Source of the DNA: Protonemura montana
Taxonomy: Eukaryota; Arthropoda; Insecta; Plecoptera; Nemouridae
NCBI GenBank assembly: GCA_947568835.1
Contig: CANOQG010000003.1
Coordinates: 1 to 64,000, forward strand
DNA length: 64,000 bases
Direction: 5' to 3'
The number at the start of each line of letters is the position of its first letter. Within the stretch, counting starts at the first letter, position 1. Of the stretch, positions 45,083-55,238 are shown in pieces. Below the pieces are notes generated by a model. It was not told the DNA's origin. It made no database searches and worked only from the letters and a program-made list of their open reading frames with translations. A program made the translations under genes and the position numbers.

Positions 45083-45409
45083 ATGAGTGCTTCAGTTATC
45101 AAAGAAATGGACCTCCTTAAGGTTTTAAACAAAAGCGGACCAAAAATGCGCAAAGCCATTTTGAAAGTCGCTGATAGAAATCTAATCAAATCGATATTGG
45201 AGTGCATACAAAACTGTATTTTAGGGAATGTTCCCCTGAAACCTGGTCATAAAAGCCGACTCTCTCGACACAAGCACACGCTCAGAAAATTGATAAAGAG
45301 AGGTGATACTTGGCAGAAAAAAAAGAAAATTCTTCAGAGAGGTGGGTCTCTGATTCCCTTATTGTTGGGACCAATTCTGAGTGGTGTAATTTCGGGATTG
45401 ATGACATGA
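45083..45409 (+). CDS. Conserved small Polinton protein, unknown function
   Basis: 108 residues, strongly basic. The first ~50 residues are helical (KMRKAILKVADRNLIKSILE), the middle is KSRLSRHKHTLRKLIKRG, and then comes a tail LQRGGSLIPLLLGPILSGVI that is hydrophobic and Gly-rich. Proteins of this type accompany many Polintons; I recall the pattern but know no assigned function. The basic body with a hydrophobic tail would suit a DNA-associated or membrane-active virion protein (inference). The stop overlaps the next gene's ATG (ATGA). Confidence 0.7.
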   Translation: MSASVIKEMDLLKVLNKSGPKMRKAILKVADRNLIKSILECIQNCILGNVPLKPGHKSRLSRHKHTLRKLIKRGDTWQKKKKILQRGGSLIPLLLGPILSGVISGLMT

Positions 45410-46301
45410 TGAATAATTGCAAGAAGATGGTTTTAATTGATCAACAAACACTCGATCGACTTGGTAAGACACCAGTTAATAGTTTACAAGTCAACAAATT
45501 AAAAAATACAGCGTCGACAACAAATCCAATCAAGAACATGATTATCGCTTTGAGAAATGAAATGAAGCAAATTCTTCGAATGAAAAGTATGGATGCCAAT
45601 GAGAAACTTTCACGATATCAAGAAACCTTGCGACGCTATCTACATTTTATTTCTGTATCTTCAAAAAATAACAACAGATCCAGTGAAACATTTCAACCAC
45701 AATTTGAAGAGAAATTAATTCCTACAGAGTTTAAGCAAGAGATTATTGATGACCAACAAGAAATGAAACCGTTGAATACATCATCAGATATCTTAGCTGC
45801 AAATGTGAATAGTGAAGACGACGAAAAGTCCGAAGTCGAAGATGATAGCAATTTATTGCAAGTCAAGCTATTACAGTCTGTACCTGAAAAGAAACAAGAT
45901 GCTGCAAAAGAACTTTATACTCTTCTTTACGACAGCAAACTTATTGACTGGAATAGTTCGACCGGCCTAGTACGAATTAAAAGAAATACTATCGATAACT
46001 CAAACATTATTGATTTAATATCCGATGTTCTGATTAACCGACAAGATTCCAATCCCACGGGTTGGAAAGAATTTTTAACTATTTTGGAAAACTGAAAATC
46101 CCGATGAAATATATATCAAACATTCGTCGTAAAAAATTCATTCGTTCATTTCATAGTGAGGTGGTGAGTTCTCCTACTTCAAGTACAGAGAAAAGAAAGA
46201 AACGTAAAATTGACGATCAGACACCTTCTCAGGAAGTTACGCATGTAAAGCGTAGAAGTGCTCGTGTGTTGGCTCCAAACTGGAAACGATTTCACTTTTA
46301 G
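45406..46301 (+). pseudogene. Conserved Polinton protein, unknown function, frameshifted
   Basis: Starts at ATG 45406, overlapping the previous stop. The first frame runs to TGA at 46093-46095. The protein-like sequence then continues in the frame of 46062-46301 (MKYISNIRRKKFIRSF and a basic KRKKRKID tail), so one small indel near 46065-46090 splits it. The N-terminal half is charged and helical, the centre is acidic (NSEDDEKSEVEDDSN), and the C-terminal part has NIIDLISDVL and NPTGWKEF, which I associate with a recurrent Polinton protein of about 250-300 residues. Function unknown. Confidence 0.6.
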
Positions 46302-46309
46302 CAGCTGTC

Positions 46310-47398
46310 ATGAACGCTAAATCAAGAAAAATATTGCAGAAAATATATTTTGACCCATCACACCCTGCAGGATTTTCAACAACAGGTCAATTATGGAAGG
46401 CAGCTGAGAAGAAAATACCTAAGATGCTCGTGCAGCAGTGGCTAGAATCTCAAGACGCGTACACATTACATCGTCCATTGAGGAAACGTTTCGAAAGAAA
46501 TAGATATATTGTTAACTATATTGATGATGTTTGGCAGTCAGACTTGTGTGATCTTCAATCTCTTAGTAAATATAATGATAATTATTAATATTTGTTGACT
46601 GTAATTTACATTTTCAGTAAATTTGCATGGGCGATACCTTTGCACAATAAAACAAGTTTGGAAGTAATAAGAGGTTTCCAGGAAATATTTAAGTCCTCCA
46701 ATCGTAAACCCACAAATTTAAATATGGACAAGGGCAAGGAATTCAAAAATAAAAAATTTCAAGCGTTTCTAACAGCGAGGAACATTAATTATTACTATGC
46801 TACAAATCCGGATATCAAAGCAGCTGTTGTTGAACGGTTTAATAAAACATTAAAAACTAGGTTGTGGCGATATTTTACCTATTCATCATCTTATCGTTAC
46901 ATTGAGGTTCTTCCCGATCTTCTTCAAGCATATAATAACACTGTTCACCAGACAATAAAAATCGCACCAGTTCATGTGACGATTGATAACATGCTACAAG
47001 TATGGCGAACGCTAAACGATCGAGTGCCCTTCAAAAAATTAAAAAAGGATAAGTTCTCAGTTGGTGATCATGTACGAATTTCTAAAGAGAAAGAGCAGTT
47101 CGAGAAAGGTTTCGAAAGAAATTGGACGGACGAGATATTTATTATTTCGGAAGTTCTTCCAAGACGTCATTTAACTGTTTATAGAATAGAAGATTTAAGT
47201 AATACACCTATCGATGGAACTTTTTACGAAATCGAGTTAAAACGAGTACAAATTCGAAAATCTACTGAATTTAAAATCGATAAAATCATCGCCACGAAGG
47301 GGAAGGGACGCAGTTCGAAAGTATTGGTCAAGTGGTACGGATACCCATCATCTCAAAATTCTTGGGTTAAGAAATCAGAAATTATTAATTTAAAATGA
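46310..47398 (+). pseudogene. Polinton retroviral-like integrase with chromodomain-like tail
   Basis: About 362 codons from ATG 46310, interrupted by a single in-frame TAA at 46586-46588. The N-terminal helical segment is followed by the first catalytic Asp region (DVWQSDLCDLQSL) just before the TAA. After it come the core IYIFSKFAWAIPL, the second Asp (NLNMDKGKEF) and the Glu (VVERFNKTLKTRLW). The C-terminus has an SH3-like basic part and a chromodomain-like segment (VLVKWYGYPSSQNSWV). Integrases of this type insert Polintons and make 6-bp duplications. The stop codon sits where a Lys is usual. The end overlaps the next ATG by ATGA. Confidence 0.88.
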
Positions 47399-48177
47399 TT
47401 CAAAGTAGCAAAGAATTTTATTTAACCCTTTTGAGCAATAGTTCGGCGTCTTACTATCCGAAGAATACGGCAACTCGCTTTGTGACTCAATTACCACAAC
47501 GCATAGAATTACAAGATGATATGGAATGTGCTTTATTTGAAATCCATTATCCTTTCATTAATAACGTATTGATAAATGCAAATAAAGTGACCTACAGTGT
47601 AAACACAGCTGATAAAGAAGATGTCATAACCAAGACGATTGAAATTCAGCCTGGCTTCTATAATTCTGTGTCAGCAATTCATCACGCAGTAAATAGTGTC
47701 CTCGCAAACGTGACGGGAGACCTAAAGATTTTACTTACCGAAGCTAATTCATTCATGAGAGTAGATATTGCAGAAGATAGTATGATTAAATCTGTAGTTT
47801 TATCTGACAATCTAGGATTACAATTGGGATTCGAACCCGGTATGAATATTGTTGCTGATAAAACGTCTCCACACAAATCCCGCTTGAATGTAGGGTTTCA
47901 AAAGCAGCTTCTTGTTTATTGTGATGTTATTGAATCACACGTAGTGGGCGATATATTTGCGCCACTCGCACAAATGATTAGCATAGATACTCTCTGGTAC
48001 AAGGAAAAATATGGAAGAAATCATTCACAGTCTTTCAATCCACCAATGTATTTTCCGGTAGCTAAACGAGAGTTTTCATCGATTACTATAGATATAAGAG
48101 ATGCATTTGGTGATTCAATCTCATTCGATTCTGATGTTCTAAGCGTTGTACTACATTTCCGACGTCGTCGTAACTAG
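47395..48177 (+). CDS. Polinton minor capsid (penton-like) protein
   Basis: 260 residues and intact. It begins FYLTLLSNSSASYYPKNTAT and contains alternating beta-type segments (ECALFEIHYPFINNV; GLQLGFEPG; LLVYCDVIE). It ends VLSVVLHFRRRRN, which fits the single jelly-roll minor capsid proteins predicted for Polintons. It would form capsid vertices. It starts four bases inside the integrase end, an operon-like overlap. Assignment rests on gene order and recalled sequence style, since the fold cannot be checked here. Confidence 0.72.
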   Translation: MIQSSKEFYLTLLSNSSASYYPKNTATRFVTQLPQRIELQDDMECALFEIHYPFINNVLINANKVTYSVNTADKEDVITKTIEIQPGFYNSVSAIHHAVNSVLANVTGDLKILLTEANSFMRVDIAEDSMIKSVVLSDNLGLQLGFEPGMNIVADKTSPHKSRLNVGFQKQLLVYCDVIESHVVGDIFAPLAQMISIDTLWYKEKYGRNHSQSFNPPMYFPVAKREFSSITIDIRDAFGDSISFDSDVLSVVLHFRRRRN

Positions 48178-48184
48178 ATTTAAA

Positions 48185-48682
48185 ATGTGTAAAAGCAGTA
48201 ACTATCATGATCGATACATTGATTATTTCCAAAATCAATGTGGATCGGGGATGAATATATATCACGGTAGCAAATTTCAGCGTGGTTGTGGACTAGCGTC
48301 ATTTTTTTAAAATATGTGGCGATTAGCAGTACCGATATTTAAAAGTGGAGCTCGATCTCTTGCTCAAGAAGGACTCATGACTGGAGTAAATTTTGCAAAT
48401 GATTTAATGGAAAGAAAAAATGTGAAACAATCGTTTGAAAATAGATTGAAGGAAGCTGGTTCGAATCTTAAACGAAAAGCCGAAGATAAACTTACTCTTA
48501 TGAAGGGCTCTGGTCTTAAACGATTGAAAAGCTGCCAATCACTTCAGTTGGTGCCGGGCAACCGTGGTAGGAAGGCTGTTGTTGTTAAAAAGAAGAAGAG
48601 ACAATCTTCGAGTCATCAACGCAAGAAAACCACCAAGAAGATCAAGTTATCGAGAAGAGTGCGAGATATTTTTGAAAAGTGA
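48185..48682 (+). pseudogene. pVI-like basic virion protein, with in-frame TAA
   Basis: From ATG 48185 the frame carries FQRGCGLASFF, then an in-frame TAA at 48308-48310, then continues with WRLAVPIFKSG and an amphipathic helical region and ends in a very basic tail (VVVKKKKRQ; KKTTKKIKL). Similar Polinton proteins have the FQRG-GLG and RLAVPIFK parts contiguous. The motif MKGSG (residue 62 of the second part) matches the adenain cleavage consensus (M/I/L)XGX-G, suggesting processing by the protease at 50144. Either the TAA is a lesion or the ATG at 48314 is used. Role inferred: internal capsid or DNA-condensing protein. Confidence 0.6.
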
Positions 48683-48684
48683 AA

Positions 48685-49988
48685 ATGTCTGTTATACATA
48701 GCAATTCGATGGAGGCTATGAAATCTGAGCTCGATCTTTTCACAACACCTTTAACCCAAGCAGCCATCGAATATGGATACAAAGCAGCATATAAACCTAT
48801 TGTGTCTTTGGAAGGAAATTCACAATTCGAGTTTGTTGTAAATAATAATGGCAATGAGTTCATTGATCTTGCATACACAGAGCTCCTTTTAACAGCAAAA
48901 ATTACCAAAGCAGATGGTACTAATTTAATTGCTGATGATAAAGTTGTGACCGGACCGGTCAATAACTGGATGCATAGTTTGTTTTCGCAAGTGGAGGTCT
49001 CATTGAATGGTAAACTGATATCATCGCCTTCACACACTTATGGTTATCGAGCATATATTGAAACTTTACTGAACTTTGGTTCATCAGCTAAAAAAACGCA
49101 TTTAACTTCCAGACTGTGGTATAAAGATACTGCAGGTAAATTCAACGATTTCAAGGATAATGATGGACTTGTTAAGAGGTCAAGCTTCATAAAAGGTAGT
49201 AAAACTGTGGATCTAATGTCTAGTATATCCATCATGAGCTGTTTGCATCTGATAAGCTGCTTATTAACGGTGTTGAAATGCGATTAAAATTTCATTTAAA
49301 TAAAGACGCATTTCATTTAATGTCAGAAGATACTTCGGTAAAGACGCACATTCTTGATGCGACGTTGTTTGTGAGGAAAGTCAGAATCAAACCTGAGCTG
49401 CATTTGGGATACTCGCGAGCACTCGAACGATCGAATCTGAAGTATCCATTGAATCGAGTAGAAATTAAAAATATTACAATCCCTGCGGGGGTCATATCTA
49501 GAACTATTGATAATTTATATTTAGGGACGTTACCTAAACGATTTGCGATTGGATTTGTTTCAAATGCTGCGTTTAATGGAGATTTTGGGAAAAATCCTTT
49601 TTTCTTTGAAAATCATGATTTGAATTTTCTACAATTGTATGTAGATTCACAACAAATTCCTACCACAGCTCTTCAGCCTGATTTCAAGAATAATCTATTC
49701 ATTCCTGCATATAGGACATTGTTTGAAGGGACAGGCATTAATCATCAAGACGTTGGAAATGATATATCTCGCGAGGAATACGCTCATGGATATTTTCTTA
49801 CTGTTTTTGATCTTACTGCTGATCAGTCGGCGAGCTCAAATCATTGGTCTATACAGCGAAACGGGTCATTTCGAATTGAAGTTCGATTCAACGCTACCTT
49901 AACAGGTCCTGTAGATATGATTTTATATTCCGAAAATGATAGTTTAATGGAAATAACTAGAGATAGAAATGTAATCACAGATTTTTAA
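48685..49988 (+). pseudogene. Polinton major capsid protein (double jelly-roll), frameshifted
   Basis: The first frame starts at ATG 48685, right after the upstream stop, and runs to 49287: SELDLFTTPLTQAAIEYGYKA, then SLEGNSQFEFVV, then VNNWMHSLFSQVEVSLNGK, then HTYGYRAYIETLLNFG. A one-base deletion-type frameshift near 49230-49245 moves the protein into the frame ending at 49988. That frame contains YPLNRVEIKN, LPKRFAIGFVSNAAFNG and NPFFFENHDLNFLQLYVD, features of the Polinton/adintovirus major capsid family. Total length is about 435 codons. It would form the icosahedral shell. Only one lesion is seen. Confidence 0.85.
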
Positions 49989-50143
49989 TATAAAAAAGAA
50001 GATGATATTTAGAAAACTAGAATTATTTTTCACCCCCTCCACTACTTTACTAAGTTATTGATGACGGTGACTGCTATAATAACGATTTGGGATAGAAATA
50101 AAATCACTTTGAGTCAACGCATTGCAGAAGACGATTCAAAGTC

Positions 50144-50680
50144 ATGAATTCACTACATCTTGAAGAAGTTATGCTATGTGACAAGTTCACAAGTCCGTTA
50201 TTTCGTGGAGTATTCGCTGCAAACAATCTGCCTCGAATTGTGCAACATCCGTGTGTACTAATAGCGAACACAGATCCTAGTAACAAACCTGGCTCGCATT
50301 GGGTTGCTTTTCACATCGACGAATTCGGACGAGGTGAATTTTTTGATTCTTATGGAATCCCACCAATTGTAAAAATGCATCACGAATTTTTGAGTCGTCA
50401 GTGTACTACGTGGACATACAACGAAAAACAGCTTCAAAGTCCAACATCTGATGTCTGTGGTGAATGGGTAGCATTATTTCTCGCGCATCGATCTCGAGAT
50501 CTTAGCATGCAAGAATTCATGTATTTCTTTAATAATAGAACTTGTGATGAAAATGATCAACTCGCACGTTCATTGTTTCAAGAAAAATTCAAAACTTGTT
50601 TTACTCCTATCCGAAAATGTATGAACAATCAAACTTGTTGTAGTCGTGAATGTAATCCACTTTATATGATGAGATTTTAA
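50144..50680 (+). CDS. Polinton adenain-like cysteine protease
   Basis: 178 residues and intact. Catalytic His is in GSHWVAFHID, the acidic residue in EFFDSYGIPP, and the nucleophile Cys in SDVCGEWVALF, in the Ulp1/adenain (C48/C5-type) order His-Asp-Cys. The N-terminus is short. A Cys-rich tail (CMNNQTCCSRECN) follows the domain. It would mature capsid proteins. It lies 155 nt after the capsid gene on the same strand. Confidence 0.87.
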   Translation: MNSLHLEEVMLCDKFTSPLFRGVFAANNLPRIVQHPCVLIANTDPSNKPGSHWVAFHIDEFGRGEFFDSYGIPPIVKMHHEFLSRQCTTWTYNEKQLQSPTSDVCGEWVALFLAHRSRDLSMQEFMYFFNNRTCDENDQLARSLFQEKFKTCFTPIRKCMNNQTCCSRECNPLYMMRF

Positions 50681-51193
50681 TAAATGTATGTAAATTTGGG
50701 ATTCTGAGTTATTCATAAAACCTGCAAGCATCTTTTTCCTGTCTCCTTATATATTTAAAATAAAATTTATTGCCTGACTGAACAAGATCAAACGTGATCG
50801 ACACTTGTTAGCTGTGGAAAAAGGTGTCAGAAACAAATCTGAAATCTGCATACCTACGATAGGATAAATGGAGAAGTTTCAATATCTGTAACTGAGATAA
50901 CTATCAAATTCTACCAAACGTATTCGATTCTTCAACTCACCTTGATATTTATATTTATTCAACATCAGCAATTTTCAAAAACTTATTCAATCAATACTTT
51001 ATATGATATTTTCGTGAATAAAAACGGATTATGGATGTAGACATGGATCTAGTTTCTGGAATTGGTAATGTTATAAAAGGTTTTTGTTCAATAAATACTC
51101 TCAGTGAATTCAGTTTTAAAACAAAATTTTTTCTTTTATTTGTGAATACAGTTCAGTTTTTAAATATTTTTTTTTTCAATCCGTCAGCAAATT
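50681..51193. other. Noncoding Polinton segment
   Basis: A/T-rich sequence with no supported gene between the protease and the minus-strand gene. It would hold the two convergent 3' ends; aataaaa-type polyadenylation signals occur near 50758 and 51017. Confidence 0.5.
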
Positions 51194-51795
51194 TTAAATA
51201 TCGTTAAATTCTAAAATTGCAGTTGGTGGGTACACCCCAAATTTTTTGGTGCCTTTAAAGGTTATAGTGATCTGTTTGAGATTGAAAGAGGTTAAATCTG
51301 AATCGGTAATTTTATTAAATCTAGCGGGGAGAAAATATTTCAAGTTGTTAACGGTGATTTGAATTTGACGACCGTATCTTGTTGTGATCGCCGCCCACTC
51401 ATCGATTAGAAAAGCTACATGTTCTGGGAGTTCATCTATCTTTCCGAACTCAACTGCCTTGCAGCTCCCAAGTTGGTTAAGGAAGTCCATCTGATAACAA
51501 AGAAAAATAGGAAAAACTGAATTAGTATATTTTATATTAGATGTAAATAAATTTCATTCTAGATTTGCAGAAATACTTCTGTGACAGAAAGTATCAAATC
51601 ATCAAGAAGATTTTAATAAAAATATAAGGTTATTAGAGTTTCTAATAAATATAAAAATATAATTATACTACTTACTTTCTTGCAGTTGTTTCTGTTACTC
51701 CTACTGTTGCCGTAACTATTGCTCTTGCTGTTGCCTCTCTGATAACTTTGAATCGAATGATGATGTCGGTGAGAACAGAACGTCGAACAGTTCAT
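51194..51795 (-). CDS. Small minus-strand Polinton gene, probably two exons, OB-fold-like
   Basis: The exon 51490-51194 encodes 98 residues: MDFLNQLGSCKAVEFG, then TTRYGRQIQITVNNLKYFLP, then ITFKGTKKFGVYPP. This recalls small Polinton and insect-virus-like proteins with a KYG...FLP-RF pattern, possibly ssDNA-binding. Immediately before its ATG is ttgttatcag, a good acceptor. Upstream, an open frame from ATG 51795 ends at a strong donor, GTAAGT (51675-51670). Exon 1 (120 bp) and exon 2 are both in phase 0 across a 185-bp intron. The Ser/Asn-rich exon 1 has no recognisable domain, so the gene may simply begin at 51490. This is the only Polinton gene on the minus strand. Confidence 0.5.
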
Positions 51796-52451
51796 TGTCC
51801 TAACATTTTGCTGATTTGCAATTATTGACCACTAACATATTATCTAAAGTGCGTTCATTGTAATGTATAACCATCTAAACTCTGGGCAGTAATCGTGTAT
51901 AATTACACAGGCATATAATGCAAACAGATGACATTTCTTAGGAAGAAACCTACTATAGAAGTACTTGTTATTTGGTACAATGAAATCTGATTTTGTCAAA
52001 TCAGCGATTGATCGATGAATCTATCAAGCAATACGAGGGCCACGCTGGGAAAATCTGGGCAAATGTTACATCGGCATTGCAATAATATTTTTGTAGGAAG
52101 CTATAGTACAGTTCATTTAAGGTAGTACACCAGAAATGCATACATGCAGTTGAGTGTCAGATGTATGATTATTTATGTAGAATGAACAGACTGTGGGTAC
52201 TTGTCATTTAGTACAGTGACATCTGATCGTGGGAAATTAGATTAGGTTGCTGCATTTATACTTCTTAAACATCTAAAGTACATTTATTTTAAGAAATCAC
52301 GTAAGAAGTGCACCTTAACATGCACGTATACATGCATGATTATATGCAGGAGGTCATCTCAATATGAATCGACTATAGTTATCTTCAAATGTTATATCAC
52401 CTTACACTACAAGCTAACAGTAAAAATGCGCACGCGCACATCTCGAATTTC
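51796..52451. other. Noncoding Polinton right-end segment
   Basis: About 650 bp with no supported gene. It contains near-repeats such as gtacacca/gaagtgcac and tacatgcatg motifs. It lies between the minus-strand gene and the right ITR and may hold its promoter. Confidence 0.4.
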
Positions 52452-52576
52452 TGCTGAATCTGCATTTTATTTCGTACCGTCCAAGACGCAAGGAATTTTC
52501 TGGGCGTCAGCAGTTTTCCCACAGAGGTCAATGACTTCCTTCCCTTCTGATCTAGAACCGGCGTTTCTAATCTACT
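52452..52576 (-). repeat. Polinton right ITR
   Basis: The inverted copy of the left ITR. Its terminal bases TCTACT abut 5S spacer (gatgttcggtcagg). Similarity to the left copy ends at tgctgaatctgc. About 97% identity by eye counting. Confidence 0.95.
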
Positions 52577-53199
52577 GATGTTCGGTCAGGTTTGGTAAGG
52601 CCTTGTATTCCATGAATTTCACCAAATTTCGTACTTTGAGCTTCGTGCGTGTCGGAACGTGATATTATCGGTTCTTTAAGCCACTTCTAAGAGTTATCCT
52701 ACGCTGTTACATGGCATCGTGCTCGTTATATGAAAAAAGGTTACGCTTAACATTCAGGCTTTACATTCAGCACTAGGCGTTATCCTGCGACAAAGCGCGG
52801 AACTATTGAGTGAGCCAGGGAGATTGAAATTTCGATGTAAGTTTAGGTTGGGTTTGATTAGATTAGGTTAGGTTTGGTTTTGTTAGGTTAGGTTATGTTA
52901 GGTAAGGTAAGGTCAGTTTAGGTTAGGTTCCGTTGGGTTAGGTGAGGTTAGGTTAGGTTAGGTAAGGTTTGGCCTAGTATTTGACAAATTTCAAAAATTA
53001 GGTTAGATTAGGTTTAAAAGCGGTCTATATTCAGTGATATCTAAGCTTTTCTCAATGCTCTGCCTTAGAAGTGCCTAGAAGTTACCTTTGCAAGATCTGA
53101 CTTACCAGAAATGTTACCGTTTTACTCGTTATTCCCGTTCGTCGTAAAACGTGAGGTTGACCAAGCACGACGAGTTACACAGAAACCGCTGAAAACGTT

Positions 53200-53316
53200 G
53201 TCAACGGCCATACCATGTTGAAAACACCGGTTCTTGTCCGATCACCGAAGTTAAGCAACATCGGGAGGGTCAGTTCTTGGTTGGGTGACCGCTTGGGAAC
53301 ACCACGTGCCGTTGGC
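53200..53316 (+). pseudogene. 5S rRNA copy with a deletion
   Basis: 117 nt with intact helix I ends. One base is lost in the internal region (atcgggagggtcag versus atcgggcgtggtcag), with several substitutions. A long T tract follows. Confidence 0.65.
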
Positions 53317-54158
53317 AACTTTTTTTTTTTTTTTGTAACCTTCTCTTCCAAACTACAAATGCTAGCCAATCTATCCATCAACATGGGTATTTTAAAATAC
53401 TTTTTAAGCGAGTTACTTCAAAAGAAATCTACTTTCGAAATACGCTAACAATTGATGCTTATTTTTCTGGCTAGGCCGAGTCCTGGCAATGTTTTTTCGA
53501 GTTCTTGCTAGTTCAGGCTAGGTAAGGTTAGGTGACGTAAGGTCAGGTTTGGTAAGGCCTTGTATTCCATGAATTTCACCAAATTTCGTACTTTGAGCTT
53601 CGTGCGTGTCGGAACGTGATATTATCGGTTCTTTAAGCCACTTCTAAGAGTAATCCTACGCCGTTACATGGCATCGTGCTCGTTATATGCATAAAGGTTA
53701 CGCTTAACATTCAGGCTTAACATTCAGCACTAGGCGTTATCCTGCGACAAAGCGCGAAACTATTGAGTGAGCCAGGGAGATTCAAATTTCGAGGTAAGGT
53801 TAGGTTTGGTTTTATTAGTTTAGATTATGTTTGGTTCGGTGAGGATAGGTTAGGTTAGGTAAGGTTAGGTAAGTTTTGGTAAGGTTTCGTTGGGTTAGGT
53901 TATTATAAGTTAGGTTAGGTTAGATTAGGCCAAGTATTTGACAAAATTCAAAAGTAAGGTTAGATTAGGTTTAAAAGCGGTCTATTTTCAGTGATATCTA
54001 AGCTTTTCTCAATGCTCTGCCTTAGAAGTGCCTAGAAGTTACCTTTGCAAGATCTGACGTACCAGAAAAATGTTTACGTTTTACTCGTTATTCCCGTTCG
54101 TCGTAAAACGTGAGGTTGACCAAGCACGACGAGTTACACAGGAACCGCTGAAAAAATT

Positions 54159-54276
54159 GTCAACGGCCATACCATGTTGAAAACACCAGTTCTCGTCCGA
54201 TCACCGAAGTTAAGCATTTTCGGGCGTGGTCAGTACTTGGTTGGGTATCCACTTGGGAACACCACGTGCCGTTGGC
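54159..54276 (+). pseudogene. 5S rRNA copy, degenerate
   Basis: 118 nt. The internal control region is altered (taagcattttcggg; ttgggtatccacttggg), which would weaken TFIIIA and Pol III factor binding. It has the right-array variants caccagttc and acttggttggg. Confidence 0.65.
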
Positions 54277-55120
54277 AACTATTTATATTTTTTTTTTTCG
54301 TAAACTTCTCCTCCAAACTACAAATCCTAGCCAATCTATCCATCAACATGGGTATTTGCAAATACTTTTCAAGCAAATAACTTCAAAAGTAATCTACTTT
54401 CGAAATACGCTACCAATTGATGCATTTTTCTCTGGCTAGGCCGAGTCCTGGCAATGTTTTTTCGAGTTCTTGCTAGTTCAGGCTAGGTTAGGTTAGGTGA
54501 TGTTCGGTTAGGTTTGGTAAGGCCTTGTATTCCATGAATTTTACCAAATTTCGTACTTTGAGCTTCGTGCGTGTCGGAACGTGATATTATCGGTTCTTTA
54601 AGCCACTTCTAAGAGTTATCCTACGCCGTTACATGGCATCGTGCTCGTTATATGAAAAAAGGTTACGCTTAACATTCAGGCTTAACATTCAGCACTAGGC
54701 GTTATCCTGCGACAAAGCGCGGAACTATTAAGTGAGCCATGGAGATTGCAATGTCGATGTAAGTTTAGGTTGGGTTTGATTAGATTAGGTTAGGTTTGGT
54801 TTTGTTAGGTTAGGTTATGTTAGGTTAGGTAAGGTCAGTTTAGGTTAGGTTCCGTTGTGTTAGGTGAGGTTAGGTAAGGTTAGGTAAGGTTTGGCCTAGT
54901 ATTTGACAAATTTCAAAAGTTAGGTTAGATTAGGTTCTAAAAGTTCTATATTCATTAATATCTAAGCTTTTCTCAATGCCCTGCCTAAGAAGTGCCTAGA
55001 AGTTACCTTTGCAAGATCTGACTTACCAGAAATGTTCACGTTTTACTCGTTATTCCCGTTCGTCGTAAAACGTGAGGTTGACCAAGCACGACGAGTTACA
55101 CAGAAACCACTGAAAACGTT

Positions 55121-55238
55121 GTCAACGGCCATACCATGTTGAAAACACCAGTTCTCGTCCGATCACCGAAGTTAAGCAACTTCGGGCGTGGTCAGTACTT
55201 GGTTGGGTGACCGCTTGGGAACATCACGTGCCGTTGGC
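55121..55238 (+). rRNA. 5S rRNA: 5S rRNA copy
   Basis: 118 nt with intact helix I and about four substitutions (caccagttc, caacttcggg, ttggttggg, acatcacg). A T tract follows. Function is uncertain. Confidence 0.65.

Larger units (their letters stand above)
19457..52576 (+). mobile_element. Polinton/Maverick DNA transposon (nested host of other elements)
   Basis: The element is bounded by 125-bp inverted terminal repeats starting AGTAGATTAGAAACGCC, matching the AG...CT ends of Polintons. Its own genes on the plus strand are protein-primed DNA polymerase B, FtsK/HerA-type packaging ATPase, retroviral-like integrase with chromodomain-like tail, minor and major jelly-roll capsid proteins, a pVI-like basic protein and an adenain-like protease. 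About 20.9 kb of the span is an inserted retrovirus-like element and 0.4 kb is a MITE, so the original element was about 11.8 kb. There is no 6-bp target duplication (agtgat left, gatgtt right), and about 505 bp of 5S unit, including a gene, is missing at the target. Confidence 0.95.

Noticed and set aside
41018-48310. Reassigned TAA codon (alternative genetic code)
   Set aside because: Intact genes in the same element end at TAA (ATPase, capsid, protease), and an arthropod nuclear genome uses the standard code. Decay or readthrough is simpler.
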